Notes: generated from the letters alone by a model not told the origin. A stretch of 39,296 nucleotides of DNA from Chloroflexi bacterium GWC2_73_18 (GCA_001794945.1 MGMJ01000053.1:44484-83779), one strand, 5' to 3'; positions 14,912 through 23,623 are shown, numbered from the stretch's first letter. Made by a program: numbers and translations.

Positions 14912-15280
14912 CGGCACCCAAGCGGCGCCGTGGGACCCTGCGAATTCCGTAAGTCTACGGATGGTGGAGCGGCGTGATGGGGCGCATCCTTGCGCCGCGT
15001 CGCCGCCCTGGGGGGCGGCGGCGGTCGTGACGCTCGAGGCGTGCGCGGGGAAGTACGCCGGACCGGACGGGTCCCGAGCGGATTGACGAGCGCCCGTGGG
15101 GTGGGGACGTCAACGGGAACGCCGCTTCGGGGGGACCGGCGCCTCGACCCCGACGCCACGGGCGCACGCCAGTCGTCCCGGGTCGGGCACCTCCCGCCGC
15201 CCCGTGCCGTCCGTGCCGGTCGCCCCCGACCTGCGAGAATGGCCCCGACCGCCCACCCGTTCCAACGAGGTCCGACCGCC
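14912..15280. other. Intergenic region upstream of DUF2520 gene
   Basis: 369 bp without a convincing gene. It holds TCCGTA-AGTC-TACGGA (14946-14961), a GGCGCA/TGCGCC hairpin (14981-14996), a widely spaced TTGACG/CGTCAA inverted repeat (15083-15113), and a -10-like GAGAAT (15235-15240) ahead of the DUF2520 start. The DUF2520 frame is open back to 14990, but that upstream part has no recognisable content. Confidence 0.6.
14946..14961. promoter_or_regulatory. Inverted repeat TCCGTA/TACGGA
   Basis: Two 6-bp arms around AGTC, 35 bp past the response regulator stop. The short arms and lack of a T-run argue against a terminator. The symmetry suits a dimeric regulator such as a NarL-type protein, but no promoter is evident next to it. 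Confidence 0.3.
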
Positions 15281-16288
15281 GTGCGCGCCTGGGACGATCG
15301 TCCGCCCGAGCCCGCGGCCCACGCCGAGCCTGTCGCTGCCGCGCGACAGACGCCGCCGGGGACGGACGCCCACGAGCACGAGCGCGAGCACGGGCACTCC
15401 CACGGGCGCGACCACGGGCTCGGTCGTCCGCGCATCGGCATCGTGGGAGCCGGGAGGGTCGGCACCGTCCTCGGCGTCGCCTTCCAGCGCGCCGGCTGGC
15501 CGGTGGCCGCGGTCGCCTCGCGCGATGCGGAGCGGCGCGCGCGCTTCGGCGCGCTGGTGCCCGGGGCGATCGGCGTCACCGGTCCGGAGGGCTTCCTCGA
15601 CGCCGTAGACCTGATCTTCCTCGCCGTCCCGGACGACGCCATCGGCCCGCTGACCGCGGAGCTCCGCCTCTACAGCGGCCAGTCGCTGGTCCACACCAGC
15701 GGTCTCCTCCCGGCGGCGGTCCTGGCGCCGGCCCAGGCGGCGGGCACGATGGTGGCGAGCTTCCACCCGCTCGTCGCTTTCGCCGAGCTCGAGCGTGCGC
15801 TGCATGACCTGGAGGGCGCGACCGTGGCGCTCGAGGGCGACGAGCCGCTGGTCGCGCTCCTGGCCGACCTGGCCGAGGCGATCGGCGCGGTGCCGGTCCG
15901 CATTGAGGCGGGCGGGAAGGCGGCGTACCACGCGGCGGCGGTCCTCGCCGCCGGGGGCTTCGTCGCCCTCCTCGACGCGATCGCCCTGCTCGCCCGCGGC
16001 GCCGGCCTGGACGAGGCGGGCGCCCTGGCCGTCTACGCTCCGCTGATCCGCCAGAGCCTGGCCAACGCCGAGGCGCTGGGGATCGCCGCCGCCCAGACCG
16101 GCCCGATCGTGCGCGGCGACGCGGGCACCGTCGAGGCGCACGTGGAGGCGATGCGGCGGCTGGCGCCGGGGGCCCTCGAGCTCTACGCGGCGGCGGCGCG
16201 TCGGGAGATCGCCCTGGCCGAGGGCCGCGGCGGTCTCTCCTCCGAGGCGGCCGAGCGACTTCGTGCCTTGCTTGCAAAGAGGCGCTGA
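15281..16288 (+). CDS. DUF2520 / Rossmann-like NADP-binding protein with His-rich N terminus
   Basis: 335 residues. A Rossmann fold (about 50-165) starts with RIGIVGAGRVGTVL, a GxGxxG dinucleotide site; the C-terminal half matches the helical DUF2520 domain related to ProC-type dehydrogenases (LVHTSGLLPAAVL, SFHPLVAFAE, KAAYHAAAVLAAGG). The reaction is not established for this family. The N terminus is unusual: six His within residues 31-45 (HEHEREHGHSHGRDH), a likely metal-binding tail. I chose the GTG at 15281 because it has a GAGG ribosome site and follows a -10-like GAGAAT; an ATG at 15239 is the main alternative and overlaps that box. Confidence 0.82.
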   Translation: MRAWDDRPPEPAAHAEPVAAARQTPPGTDAHEHEREHGHSHGRDHGLGRPRIGIVGAGRVGTVLGVAFQRAGWPVAAVASRDAERRARFGALVPGAIGVTGPEGFLDAVDLIFLAVPDDAIGPLTAELRLYSGQSLVHTSGLLPAAVLAPAQAAGTMVASFHPLVAFAELERALHDLEGATVALEGDEPLVALLADLAEAIGAVPVRIEAGGKAAYHAAAVLAAGGFVALLDAIALLARGAGLDEAGALAVYAPLIRQSLANAEALGIAAAQTGPIVRGDAGTVEAHVEAMRRLAPGALELYAAAARREIALAEGRGGLSSEAAERLRALLAKRR

Positions 16289-16293
16289 TTCGG

Positions 16294-16299
16294 TACGAT
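16294..16299 (+). promoter_or_regulatory. -10-like box TACGAT
   Basis: TACGAT ends seven bases before an ATG at 16307. A -35-like TTGCAA lies about 16 bases upstream, inside the end of the DUF2520 gene. It could drive the small ORF at 16307 and the Nudix-gcv operon. Confidence 0.4.
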
Positions 16300-16306
16300 G
16301 AGGACC

Positions 16307-16600
16307 ATGCAGCGCAGCCCCGGCAACCGGCAACTGGCCGTCCCCGCCACCCGCTTCGTGCGTCCCTCGCGGCGTACCCGCGAACGTCACCTCGGCCTTC
16401 ACCGGCTCCTGCCCGGCCCCGTGCCGGCGGCCGCGGCCCGCCTCGCGGAGTCGCAGCGTCGTGCGCTGGTGGCCTGCCTTCGTACGGGCGCCGGCGGCGC
16501 CCGTCCCGCCCCTCGCCGGCCGGTGGTGTGCGGTCGGCTTCGCCCTTCGTTCCGCATCACCTGGGCGCCGGCCGAACGCGCGGTTCGGTGGCGCGCCTGA
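16307..16600 (+). CDS. Small uncharacterised ORF (97 aa), doubtful
   Basis: I do not recognise this protein. It is Arg-, Pro- and Ala-rich with no clear motif. In favour: it follows a TACGAT box by seven bases with GAGG between, its first half keeps mostly G or C in third codon positions, and nothing else fills the space. Against: the composition is also what a non-coding frame yields at this G+C content, and it overlaps the two plausible Nudix starts. It may instead be the untranslated leader of the Nudix-gcv transcript. Confidence 0.25.
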   Translation: MQRSPGNRQLAVPATRFVRPSRRTRERHLGLHRLLPGPVPAAAARLAESQRRALVACLRTGAGGARPAPRRPVVCGRLRPSFRITWAPAERAVRWRA

Positions 16601-17049
16601 GGTCGGCGCGCGCGACCTCCGCCGGCGGGGTCGTCGTCCGTCACCGTGACGGCCGCGATCAGCTCGTCCTCGGTCGGCGCACCCGTGAGCGCGCCGGCGT
16701 CGTCTGGAGCCTTCCCAAGGGGACGCCGCAGCCGGGGGAAGCGGCCCACGCCACGGCGCTGCGCGAGGTGGGCGAGGAGACCGGCCTGCAGGTCCGCATC
16801 CTCGGGCCACTGCCGGACATCCACTATGTCTTCGTGCGCGCCGGTACGCGCTACTTCAAGACGGTCCACTACTTCCTGATGGAGGCGGTCGGCGGCGACC
16901 TCGCCCGGCACGACCGGGAGTTCGAGGAGGTCCGCTGGGTGGACTTCGCGGCGACGGCGGGCTTTCCCATGTTCGAGACGGAGCGGGCCCTCGTGGGGCA
17001 GGCGGCCGAGGGGCTCGGCACCCGTGCGGGGGAGAGCTCCCCCGCGTGA
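16528..17049 (+). CDS. Nudix hydrolase
   Basis: 173 residues. A complete Nudix box spans residues 65-87 (G at 65, E71, then REVGEETGL at 79-87), binding Mg and hydrolysing a nucleoside-diphosphate-linked compound. The sequence before it (SAGGVVVRH, LVLGRR, WSLPKG) is typical of the MutT-like fold. The substrate cannot be told; the style resembles small (di)nucleoside polyphosphate hydrolases. The start is uncertain: GTG 16528, or GTG 16588, which begins closer to the conserved fold. The stop overlaps the gcvT start (GTGA), tying it to the glycine cleavage operon. Confidence 0.88.
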   Translation: MRSASPFVPHHLGAGRTRGSVARLRSARATSAGGVVVRHRDGRDQLVLGRRTRERAGVVWSLPKGTPQPGEAAHATALREVGEETGLQVRILGPLPDIHYVFVRAGTRYFKTVHYFLMEAVGGDLARHDREFEEVRWVDFAATAGFPMFETERALVGQAAEGLGTRAGESSPA

Positions 17050-18161
17050 CGCGAAGCAGCCCGCTCGCCGACCGACACCGCGCCCTGGGCGCGCGCTTCA
17101 CGGAGTTCGGCGGCTGGGAGATGCCGGTCCAGTACGGCGGCATCATCGACGAGCACCGCGCCGTCCGGGCGCGCGCCGGGCTCTTCGACCTCTGCCACAT
17201 GGGCGAGCTGTGGGTCGAGGGGCGGCAGGCCGGCGAGGCGCTCGCCCACGCCCTGGTCGGTGACCCGCCCGCGCTCGTCCCGGGTCGGGCCCACTACACC
17301 ATGATCTGCGCCCCCGACGGTGGCGTCATCGACGACCTGATCGTCTACCGCCTGCCCGACCCGCGGCCCGGCGAGCGGCGCTACCTCGTCGTCGCCAACG
17401 CGGCGAACGCGGAGACGGTCGCCGCGGAGCTGCGGACCCGCCTCCACGGCTTCGTCGCGCGCTTCGACGACCGGACCGCCGAGACGGCGCTCATGGCGGT
17501 CCAGGGGCCGGCGTCCGCGGCGATCGTGAGTCGGCTGACCGACCTCGAGCTCGGTGCCATCGGCTACTACGCCATCGCCGCCGCTCGCGTCGCCGGCCAC
17601 GAGGCGCTGGTGGCGCGGACCGGTTACACGGGCGAGGACGGCTTCGAGGTCTTCGTGCCGGTCAAGCTGGCAGGAGCGCTGTGGGACGCGCTCCTCGCCG
17701 CCGGTGCCGACGTCGGGCTCCTGCCGTGCGGGCTGGGCGCGCGCGACACGCTCCGCCTGGAGGCCGGCATGCCGCTCTACGGCAACGAGCTGGACCGCGC
17801 GACCAACCCCTACGAGGCCGGCCTGGGGCGCGTCGTCAAGCTCGACAAGCCGGGCGACTTCGTCGGCCGCGCGGCGCTGGTGCGGGTGGCGGCGTCCGGG
17901 CCGGCCAGGCGCCTTGTCGGGTTGATCGTGCGCGGCCGCGGCATCGCGCGCCACGGCTACCCGGTCCACCGCGGCGAGGGCGGCGCGGCGATCGGGACCG
18001 TCACCAGCGGCACGCTCTCCCCGACGCTCGGGGTGCCGATCGCGATGGCCTACCTGCCACCCGCTCACGCGGAGCCGGGTACGATGGTGGCGGTCGGCAT
18101 CCGCGATGCTCTCGTCCCCGCCGAGGTGGTGCCGCTCCCGTTCTACCGACGTGTCGCCTGA
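17046..18161 (+). CDS. gcvT: Glycine cleavage system T protein (aminomethyltransferase)
   Basis: 371 residues, normal for the family. GcvT moves the methylene group from aminomethyl-lipoyl GcvH to tetrahydrofolate, releasing ammonia. Recognisable motifs are FTEFGGWEMPVQYGGI, LFDLCHMGE, the folate-site Asp segment GGVIDDLIVYR, RTGYTGEDGFEVF, and the C-terminal beta-barrel with IGTVTSGTLSPTLG. The GTG start overlaps the Nudix stop, and gcvH follows after 13 bp. No glycine riboswitch can fit upstream, because there is no leader between the genes. Confidence 0.95.
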   Translation: MTRSSPLADRHRALGARFTEFGGWEMPVQYGGIIDEHRAVRARAGLFDLCHMGELWVEGRQAGEALAHALVGDPPALVPGRAHYTMICAPDGGVIDDLIVYRLPDPRPGERRYLVVANAANAETVAAELRTRLHGFVARFDDRTAETALMAVQGPASAAIVSRLTDLELGAIGYYAIAAARVAGHEALVARTGYTGEDGFEVFVPVKLAGALWDALLAAGADVGLLPCGLGARDTLRLEAGMPLYGNELDRATNPYEAGLGRVVKLDKPGDFVGRAALVRVAASGPARRLVGLIVRGRGIARHGYPVHRGEGGAAIGTVTSGTLSPTLGVPIAMAYLPPAHAEPGTMVAVGIRDALVPAEVVPLPFYRRVA

Positions 18162-18174
18162 GGAGAGCCGAGCC

Positions 18175-18558
18175 GTGGACGTGCCGAGCGACCTGCGCTA
18201 CACCGACGATCACGAGTGGATCCGGGACGAGGGCGAGACGGGTACGATCGGCATCACCGCCTTCGCCTCGGAGCAGCTCGGCGACATCGTTTTCGTCGAG
18301 CTGCCGGCGCCCGGGACGCGCCTCGCCGCCGGGCAGGCCTTCGGCGTCGTCGAATCGGTCAAGGCGGTGAGCGACCTCTACGCACCCGTCGGGGGCGAGG
18401 TGGTCGAGGCGAACGGCGAGCTGGCGAGCCGCCCCGAGCTCGTCAACGCGGATCCCTACGGCGGCGGCTGGATGGTGCGGCTGCGGCTGGATGACCGCGC
18501 CGAGCTGGAGGGCCTCCGCGACGCGGCCGCCTACGGGACCCTCCTGGCCGAGGCGTAG
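18175..18558 (+). CDS. gcvH: Glycine cleavage system H protein (lipoyl carrier)
   Basis: 127 residues, standard length. It carries the aminomethyl intermediate on lipoate between the P, T and L proteins. The lipoylation site is K63 in VVESVKAVSDLYAP, and the N-terminal YTDDHEWI is the family signature. I chose the GTG at 18175, preceded by AGGAGAG, over an in-frame GTG inside gcvT. The L protein (dihydrolipoyl dehydrogenase) is not in the window. Confidence 0.96.
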   Translation: MDVPSDLRYTDDHEWIRDEGETGTIGITAFASEQLGDIVFVELPAPGTRLAAGQAFGVVESVKAVSDLYAPVGGEVVEANGELASRPELVNADPYGGGWMVRLRLDDRAELEGLRDAAAYGTLLAEA

Positions 18559-18571
18559 GAGCCCCGCCGCC

Positions 18572-19960
18572 GTGCCGTACCAGCCGCATACGCCCGACGA
18601 CCGGGCGCGGATGCTGGCGACGCTCGGGCTGACGAGCGTCGACGAGCTCTTCGAGGAGATCCCGCCGGCGGTCAGGGCGCGCGGCCTCGATCTGCCGTCG
18701 GCCCTGAGCGAGGCCGAGCTGTCACGGGAGCTGGAGCGCCTGGCGGCCCGCAACCGGACCGACCTCGTCTCCTTCCTCGGCGCCGGCGTCTACCGCCACT
18801 TCATCCCGGCCGCCGTCGACGAGGTGCTCCGCCGGGGCGAGTTCTACACCGCCTACACGCCCTACCAGCCGGAGCTCTCCCAGGGGACGCTGCAGACGAT
18901 CTACGAGTACCAGTCGCTGCTGGCCGAGCTGACCGGCCTCGACGTCGTCTCGGCCTCCCACTACGACGGGGCGACGGCGACCGCCGAGGCGGCGCTCATG
19001 ACAGTGCGCGCCACGCGGCGCGGACGGATCCTGGTGAGCCGCGCCGTCCACCCGCACTACCGCGAGACGCTGCGCACGTACGTCCACCCGACCGGCTTCA
19101 CCGTCGAGGAGCTGCCGGTCGTCGCCACCGGCCCGGCCGCCGGGACGACCGACCTGGCCGCCCTGGAGGCCGCCCTGGCCGTCGACGCCGCCCCCGTGGC
19201 CGGCGTTCTCATCGCCCAGCCGAACCTCTACGGCCTGCTCGAGCCGATGGCGGACGCCTCGCGCGTGGCGCACGCCGCGGGCGCCCTCTTCGTGGCGGTC
19301 GTCGAGCCGGTCTCGCTGGCCGTCCTCGCGCCGCCAGGCGCCTACGGCGCGGACGTCGCCGCCGGCGAGGGGCAGCCGCTGGGAATCGCGCCGCAGTACG
19401 GCGGGCCGTACCTGGGGATCCTGGCTGCCACCGAGGCGCTGATGCGCCAGGTACCGGGCCGCCTGGTCGGCCTCGCCCGGGACCTCGAGGGCAGGCGCGC
19501 CTACGTCATGACCCTGCGCGCCCGAGAGCAGGACATCCGCCGGGAGCGGGCGGCGAGCAACATCTGCACCAACCAGGCGCTCTGCGCCCTGGCCGCCACC
19601 GTCTACCTGGCGACCCTCGGGCCGCACGGGCTGCGCGACGTGGCGGCCGGCGGCGCAGCTCGCGCCCGCGAGCTCGAGGTGACGCTCGCCGCCGCCGGGG
19701 CGCCGCGCCTCCACCCCGGGCCGTACCTCAACGAGTTCGCCGTGCGCGTGCCGGACGCACCGGACGCGCACGCTCGCCTGCTGGAGGACGGGATCCTGGC
19801 CGGCGTCCCGCTGGCGACGCTCGAGCCCGGCCGTGCCGACGTCGCCGGCGCCCTCCTCGTCTGCGCCACCGAGGTGACCACGGGCGACGAGATCGCGCGC
19901 TTCGGCGCCGCGCTTCGCTCGCTCCTGGCGAGCCCGGCCGCGGCGGGGGTGCGGTCGTGA
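18572..19960 (+). CDS. gcvPA: Glycine dehydrogenase (decarboxylating) subunit 1
   Basis: 462 residues. It is the alpha half of a two-subunit P protein that decarboxylates glycine with pyridoxal phosphate. The N terminus (PYQPHTPDDRARML) and FLGAGVYRHFIP, TAYTPYQPELSQGTLQ and ASHYDGATA are typical. The GTG at 18572 has AGGAG upstream and gives the family's expected N terminus. It overlaps gcvPB by 4 bp, consistent with 1:1 assembly. The cofactor lysine lies in the partner subunit. Confidence 0.95.
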   Translation: MPYQPHTPDDRARMLATLGLTSVDELFEEIPPAVRARGLDLPSALSEAELSRELERLAARNRTDLVSFLGAGVYRHFIPAAVDEVLRRGEFYTAYTPYQPELSQGTLQTIYEYQSLLAELTGLDVVSASHYDGATATAEAALMTVRATRRGRILVSRAVHPHYRETLRTYVHPTGFTVEELPVVATGPAAGTTDLAALEAALAVDAAPVAGVLIAQPNLYGLLEPMADASRVAHAAGALFVAVVEPVSLAVLAPPGAYGADVAAGEGQPLGIAPQYGGPYLGILAATEALMRQVPGRLVGLARDLEGRRAYVMTLRAREQDIRRERAASNICTNQALCALAATVYLATLGPHGLRDVAAGGAARARELEVTLAAAGAPRLHPGPYLNEFAVRVPDAPDAHARLLEDGILAGVPLATLEPGRADVAGALLVCATEVTTGDEIARFGAALRSLLASPAAAGVRS

Positions 19961-21456
19961 ACGGCGTCCGCCCGGTCCTCGAGCCGACCCTCTTCGAGCG
20001 CTCGCGGCCGGGTCGCGGCGACGGCAAGGTACCTCATCCGCCGCGGGACGCCCTGGCCGGCGTCCCCGCCGAGCAGCGTCGGACCGCCCCGCCGGCGCTC
20101 CCCGAGCTCTCCGAGCCGGAGGTGATCCGCCATTTCGTGCGGCTCTCGCACCTCAACTACTCAGTCGACGCGGGCTTCTACCCGCTCGGCTCGTGCACCA
20201 TGAAGTACAACCCCAAGCTGAACGAGTGGGCGGCCCGCCTGCCGGGCTTCGCCGCGCTGCACCCGCTGGCCCCCGAGGCGCTGGCGCAGGGGACGCTGCA
20301 GCTTCTCTGGGAGCTGGAGCGGCTCCTCGCCGAGATCGGCGGCATGAAGGCGGTGACGCTCCAGCCGGCGGCCGGGGCGCAGGGCGAGCTGACCGGCATC
20401 CTGATGGCGCGTGCCTACCACGAGTGGCGAGGGGACGACGCCCGCCGGAAGGTGATCGTCCCCGATTCCTCGCACGGGACCAACCCGGCCACGGCGTCGA
20501 TGGCCGGCTTCGAGACGGTCCATGTCGCCTCCGACGGGCGCGGGGACGTCGATCTCGAGACCCTCCGCGGCGCGCTCGGGCAGGACGTGGCGGCGGTCAT
20601 GCTGACCAACCCCTCCACCCTCGGGCTCTTCGAGGAGAAGATCTGCGACATCCTCGAGGCGATCCACGCCGCCGGCGCCCTCGCCTACATGGACGGCGCC
20701 AACCTCAACGCCGTGCTCGGTCGCTTCAAGCCCGGGACCGCCGGCTTCGATGTCATGCACTTCAACGTGCACAAGACCTTCTCCACCCCGCACGGTGGGG
20801 GCGGCCCGGGCGCCGGCCCGGTCGGGGTGGGGGAGACGCTGGAGCCGTTCCTGCCCGGCCCGCGCGTCCTTCGCGATGGCGACGGCACCTTCCGGCTGGA
20901 GCGCCCCGGTGAACGGCCGGACTCGATCGGGCGGGTCCGCGCCTTCCACGGCAACGTCGGCGTGCTGGTGCGCGCCTACGCCTACATCCGTGCCCACGGC
21001 GGCCCAGGCCTCATGCGCGTCTCGGAGGACGCGGTGCTCGCCGCCAACTACGTGCGGGCCCGGATCCGGGGAGCCTACGACATCCCCTTCGACCGGATCT
21101 GCAAACACGAGTTCGTCGCCTCTGCGAAGTCCCTCAAGGCGCGGACCGGGGTGCGCACCCTCGACGTCGCCAAGCGCCTCATCGACCACGGCTTCCACCC
21201 GCCCACGATCTACTTCCCGCTGGTCGTGGAGGAGGCGCTCCTCATCGAGCCGACCGAGACCGAGACGCTCGAGACGCTCGACGCCTTCGCCGACGCGCTC
21301 CTGGCGATCGCCGAGGAGGCGGAGCGCGATCCCGGGACGGTCACCTCGGCTCCCCACGAGGCGCCGATCGGGCGCGTCGACGAGGCGACGGCGGCGCGCC
21401 AGCCGAACCTGCGCTGGTGCCCGGCGGCCGGCGCGGAGACGCCATGCCCGGACTGA
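19957..21456 (+). CDS. gcvPB: Glycine dehydrogenase (decarboxylating) subunit 2
   Basis: 499 residues. This is the cofactor-bearing half of the split P protein; the pyridoxal phosphate lysine is K273 in HFNVHKTFSTPHGGGG. Other landmarks are YPLGSCTMKYNPK, PAAGAQGELTG and DSSHGTNPATA. The GTG start overlaps the gcvPA stop. It ends the T-H-P1-P2 operon; a structured region and a new promoter follow. Confidence 0.96.
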   Translation: MNGVRPVLEPTLFERSRPGRGDGKVPHPPRDALAGVPAEQRRTAPPALPELSEPEVIRHFVRLSHLNYSVDAGFYPLGSCTMKYNPKLNEWAARLPGFAALHPLAPEALAQGTLQLLWELERLLAEIGGMKAVTLQPAAGAQGELTGILMARAYHEWRGDDARRKVIVPDSSHGTNPATASMAGFETVHVASDGRGDVDLETLRGALGQDVAAVMLTNPSTLGLFEEKICDILEAIHAAGALAYMDGANLNAVLGRFKPGTAGFDVMHFNVHKTFSTPHGGGGPGAGPVGVGETLEPFLPGPRVLRDGDGTFRLERPGERPDSIGRVRAFHGNVGVLVRAYAYIRAHGGPGLMRVSEDAVLAANYVRARIRGAYDIPFDRICKHEFVASAKSLKARTGVRTLDVAKRLIDHGFHPPTIYFPLVVEEALLIEPTETETLETLDAFADALLAIAEEAERDPGTVTSAPHEAPIGRVDEATAARQPNLRWCPAAGAETPCPD

Positions 21457-21493
21457 TGCGGCCGGCTCGAGGGCGCTGGCGACGCGGGACCTT

Positions 21494-21533
21494 CGGCACT
21501 GTCGGCGGTCCGGGCCGGCGACCTAGAGTGCCG
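21494..21533 (+). terminator. Stem-loop after the glycine cleavage operon
   Basis: CGGCACT (21494-21500) pairs with AGTGCCG (21527-21533), extended inward by GTCG/CGAC after a CTAG bulge. There is no T-run. Its place, 37 bp past gcvPB and before a clear promoter, suits transcription termination. Confidence 0.4.
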
Positions 21534-21563
21534 TCACCGACGGTCCCCGCGTGCGGTCGCGCG

Positions 21564-21594
21564 TTGACACCGCTCGTCGCGGGGCGCCTATAAT
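21564..21594 (+). promoter_or_regulatory. Sigma-70-type promoter of the first peptide ABC operon
   Basis: A perfect -35 TTGACA (21564-21569) and a perfect -10 TATAAT (21589-21594) are separated by 19 bp, two longer than optimal. Transcription would begin about 110 bp before the lipoprotein ATG, leaving a long G+C-rich leader that ends in a strong ribosome site (GGAGAGGAG). Confidence 0.75.
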
Positions 21595-21713
21595 CCGCCG
21601 AGCCGCGGCGTCGTCGCACACGTGGCGAGGAGGCGCCGCCCGGGACGCGGGCGACGGCCGGCCCACGGGTGGAGCGCCGGCGGCGCGGGAGAAAGGATAG
21701 GAGAGGAGCGATC

Positions 21714-23516
21714 ATGAGCAAACGCCTCATCGCGATCTTCGGGTCGGCGGTGATCCTGCTCGCCGCGTGCGGCGCCCAGGCGACGCCGTCGCCGAGCGCG
21801 ACGGCTACCGCCACCACCCCGCCAACGACACCGCCATCGCCCACCCCGACGCCCGGGCCCGAGCCGCCGAACCTGGAAGGCTCGAACTACAAGCCCGAGG
21901 CGGTCGGCAACACCGGCGGCACGCTCGTCCTGGCCGAGTGGCAGACGCTGACCACGCTCAACGCCTTCTACGCCCAGGCGTTCACCGACGTCGAGGCGGC
22001 GACACCCTCGTTCCTCAGCTTGGTCGACACCTCGTACGACCTCAAGTACGTCCCGGAGATCTCCTCGACGGTCCCGCTGACGACGAACGGTGGCGTCACC
22101 GTGACCGGCACGAAGATGGACGTCACGTACAAGATCTTCACGGGGGCCAAGTGGTCCGACGGGCAGCCGATCACCTGCGCCGACCTCCAGGCGACCGTCG
22201 ACTGGGTCATGGACACGACGCAGACCGGCCTGGCGGGCGGGATCATCGGCTACGAGGACATCGAGTCGGTCGAGGACAAGGGCGGCGGCGAGTGCGTCGT
22301 CCACTTCGGGAAGTTCTATGCCGGCTACATCAACCTCTTCGCGCCGCTCCTGCCCAAGCACTACATCGAGAGCATCCCGGTCGCCGAGGCGCACGAGAAG
22401 CTCTACCCGCTCGAGGACCTCGCCTCTGGCGTCTACAGCGGCCCGTACATCCCGAGCGAGTACCAGAGCGGCGCCCAGCTCACCTACGTCAAGAACCCCA
22501 ACTACGAGTCGTGGACGGGCAAGACGCTCGCCTTCGACCAGGTCATCTTCAAGTACTACCCGGACAACCCCGACGGCATGATCGCCGGCTTCGACCTGGG
22601 CGAGTACGACCTGGGGATGAACCTGAACCACTCCGACATCCCGAAACTGCAGGGGAAGAACAGGGTCATCACCGAGGACACCGCCACCTACGAGCAGCAC
22701 TCCATCAACAACCGGACGCTGGCCAAGAAGTTCGGCGAGGCCGACGTCGTCACCATCAAGCAGGCGCTCGCCCTGGCGACCGACCGGGCGGAGATCACCC
22801 AGCGCGCCCTGGGCGGCACGGTCGAGCCGATGGGGAGCAGCAACATCTCCCAGCTCTACTGGTACTACAAGGAGGAGCCGCCGCTCGAGTACGACCCCGA
22901 CAAGGCGAAGGCGCTCCTCGACGGGGCCGGCTGGACGGTGGGGGCGGACGGCATCCGCGAGAAGAACGGCGTCAAGCTCGAGCTGATGTACTGCACCTCG
23001 ACGCGGCCCTACCGGATCGACTCGCTCGGCCTCGTCGCGGCGCAGCTCGCCAAGGTCGGGGTCAAGGCGGACGTCAACATCGTCCCCGCCCAGCCCGACC
23101 TCTTCGGCGAGTGGGAGGCGGTCGCCGACGACACGCCCTGCAACCTGATCCACGGCAACTACGATGTGGCCCAGTTCGCCTGGGTCTCGCCGCTCGACCC
23201 GACCGGCAGCTACAACGCCTACCACTCCTCGGGGATCCCCGAGGACAACGAGGCGCACAGCGGGCAGAACAACACGCGCACGGAGATCCCGGAGCTCGAC
23301 GTGGCCTGGGACGAGGTCCTCAACAACATCGACCTGATCAAGATCCGCGAGGCGATGTGGGTCGTCCAGGACATCTACGCCTCGAACGTGATCGAGATCC
23401 CGCTCTTCAGCTGGAAGAACGTGTACCTGGTCAACCCCAAGCTCCACAACGTGGTCGGCAACCCGACGACCGCTACGGTCGTCTGGAACATCGAGGACTT
23501 CTGGCTCGAGCCGTAA
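21714..23516 (+). CDS. Oligopeptide ABC transporter substrate-binding lipoprotein (system 1)
   Basis: 600 residues, SBP family 5 (DppA/OppA type). A signal peptide ends in the lipobox LLAAC with C19 as the lipidated residue. A Pro/Thr/Ser-rich linker (about 22-50) then holds the binding domain away from the membrane. Family sequence includes FTGAKWSDGQPITCADLQ, SGPYIPSEYQSG and YDPDKAKALLDGAGW. It captures peptides or similar solutes outside the cell and hands them to the permeases encoded next. The ATG at 21714 follows a strong ribosome site. It is separated from the permease genes by two hairpins, which probably set a higher expression level for this protein. Confidence 0.93.
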   Translation: MSKRLIAIFGSAVILLAACGAQATPSPSATATATTPPTTPPSPTPTPGPEPPNLEGSNYKPEAVGNTGGTLVLAEWQTLTTLNAFYAQAFTDVEAATPSFLSLVDTSYDLKYVPEISSTVPLTTNGGVTVTGTKMDVTYKIFTGAKWSDGQPITCADLQATVDWVMDTTQTGLAGGIIGYEDIESVEDKGGGECVVHFGKFYAGYINLFAPLLPKHYIESIPVAEAHEKLYPLEDLASGVYSGPYIPSEYQSGAQLTYVKNPNYESWTGKTLAFDQVIFKYYPDNPDGMIAGFDLGEYDLGMNLNHSDIPKLQGKNRVITEDTATYEQHSINNRTLAKKFGEADVVTIKQALALATDRAEITQRALGGTVEPMGSSNISQLYWYYKEEPPLEYDPDKAKALLDGAGWTVGADGIREKNGVKLELMYCTSTRPYRIDSLGLVAAQLAKVGVKADVNIVPAQPDLFGEWEAVADDTPCNLIHGNYDVAQFAWVSPLDPTGSYNAYHSSGIPEDNEAHSGQNNTRTEIPELDVAWDEVLNNIDLIKIREAMWVVQDIYASNVIEIPLFSWKNVYLVNPKLHNVVGNPTTATVVWNIEDFWLEP

Positions 23517-23534
23517 GACCGACTCGCCGGGCCT

Positions 23535-23554
23535 GGCCGGGCTCCGTCCCGGCC
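23535..23554 (+). terminator. Small hairpin after lipoprotein gene 1
   Basis: GGCCGGG/CCCGGCC arms of 7 bp around CTCCGT, 18 bp past the stop codon. It is the first of two hairpins between the binding protein and the permease. Confidence 0.45.
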
Positions 23555-23579
23555 GGTCCTCCGACGAGCACCACGAGAT

Positions 23580-23611
23580 GGGACTGCGGAGCCACGCGGC
23601 TCCGCAGTCCC
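23580..23611 (+). terminator. 14-bp perfect hairpin between binding protein and permease (system 1)
   Basis: Arms GGGACTGCGGAGCC and GGCTCCGCAGTCCC pair perfectly around the loop ACGC. No T-run follows, so it is better read as an mRNA stabiliser or attenuator than a full terminator. The second peptide operon has a hairpin of the same geometry at 29781-29812. Confidence 0.7.
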
Positions 23612-23623
23612 CGCATTCCCCCC

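Noticed and set aside
16289-17045. Glycine riboswitch for the gcv operon
   Set aside because: gcvT overlaps the Nudix gene, so no leader exists there. I could not see paired glycine-aptamer features upstream of the Nudix gene.
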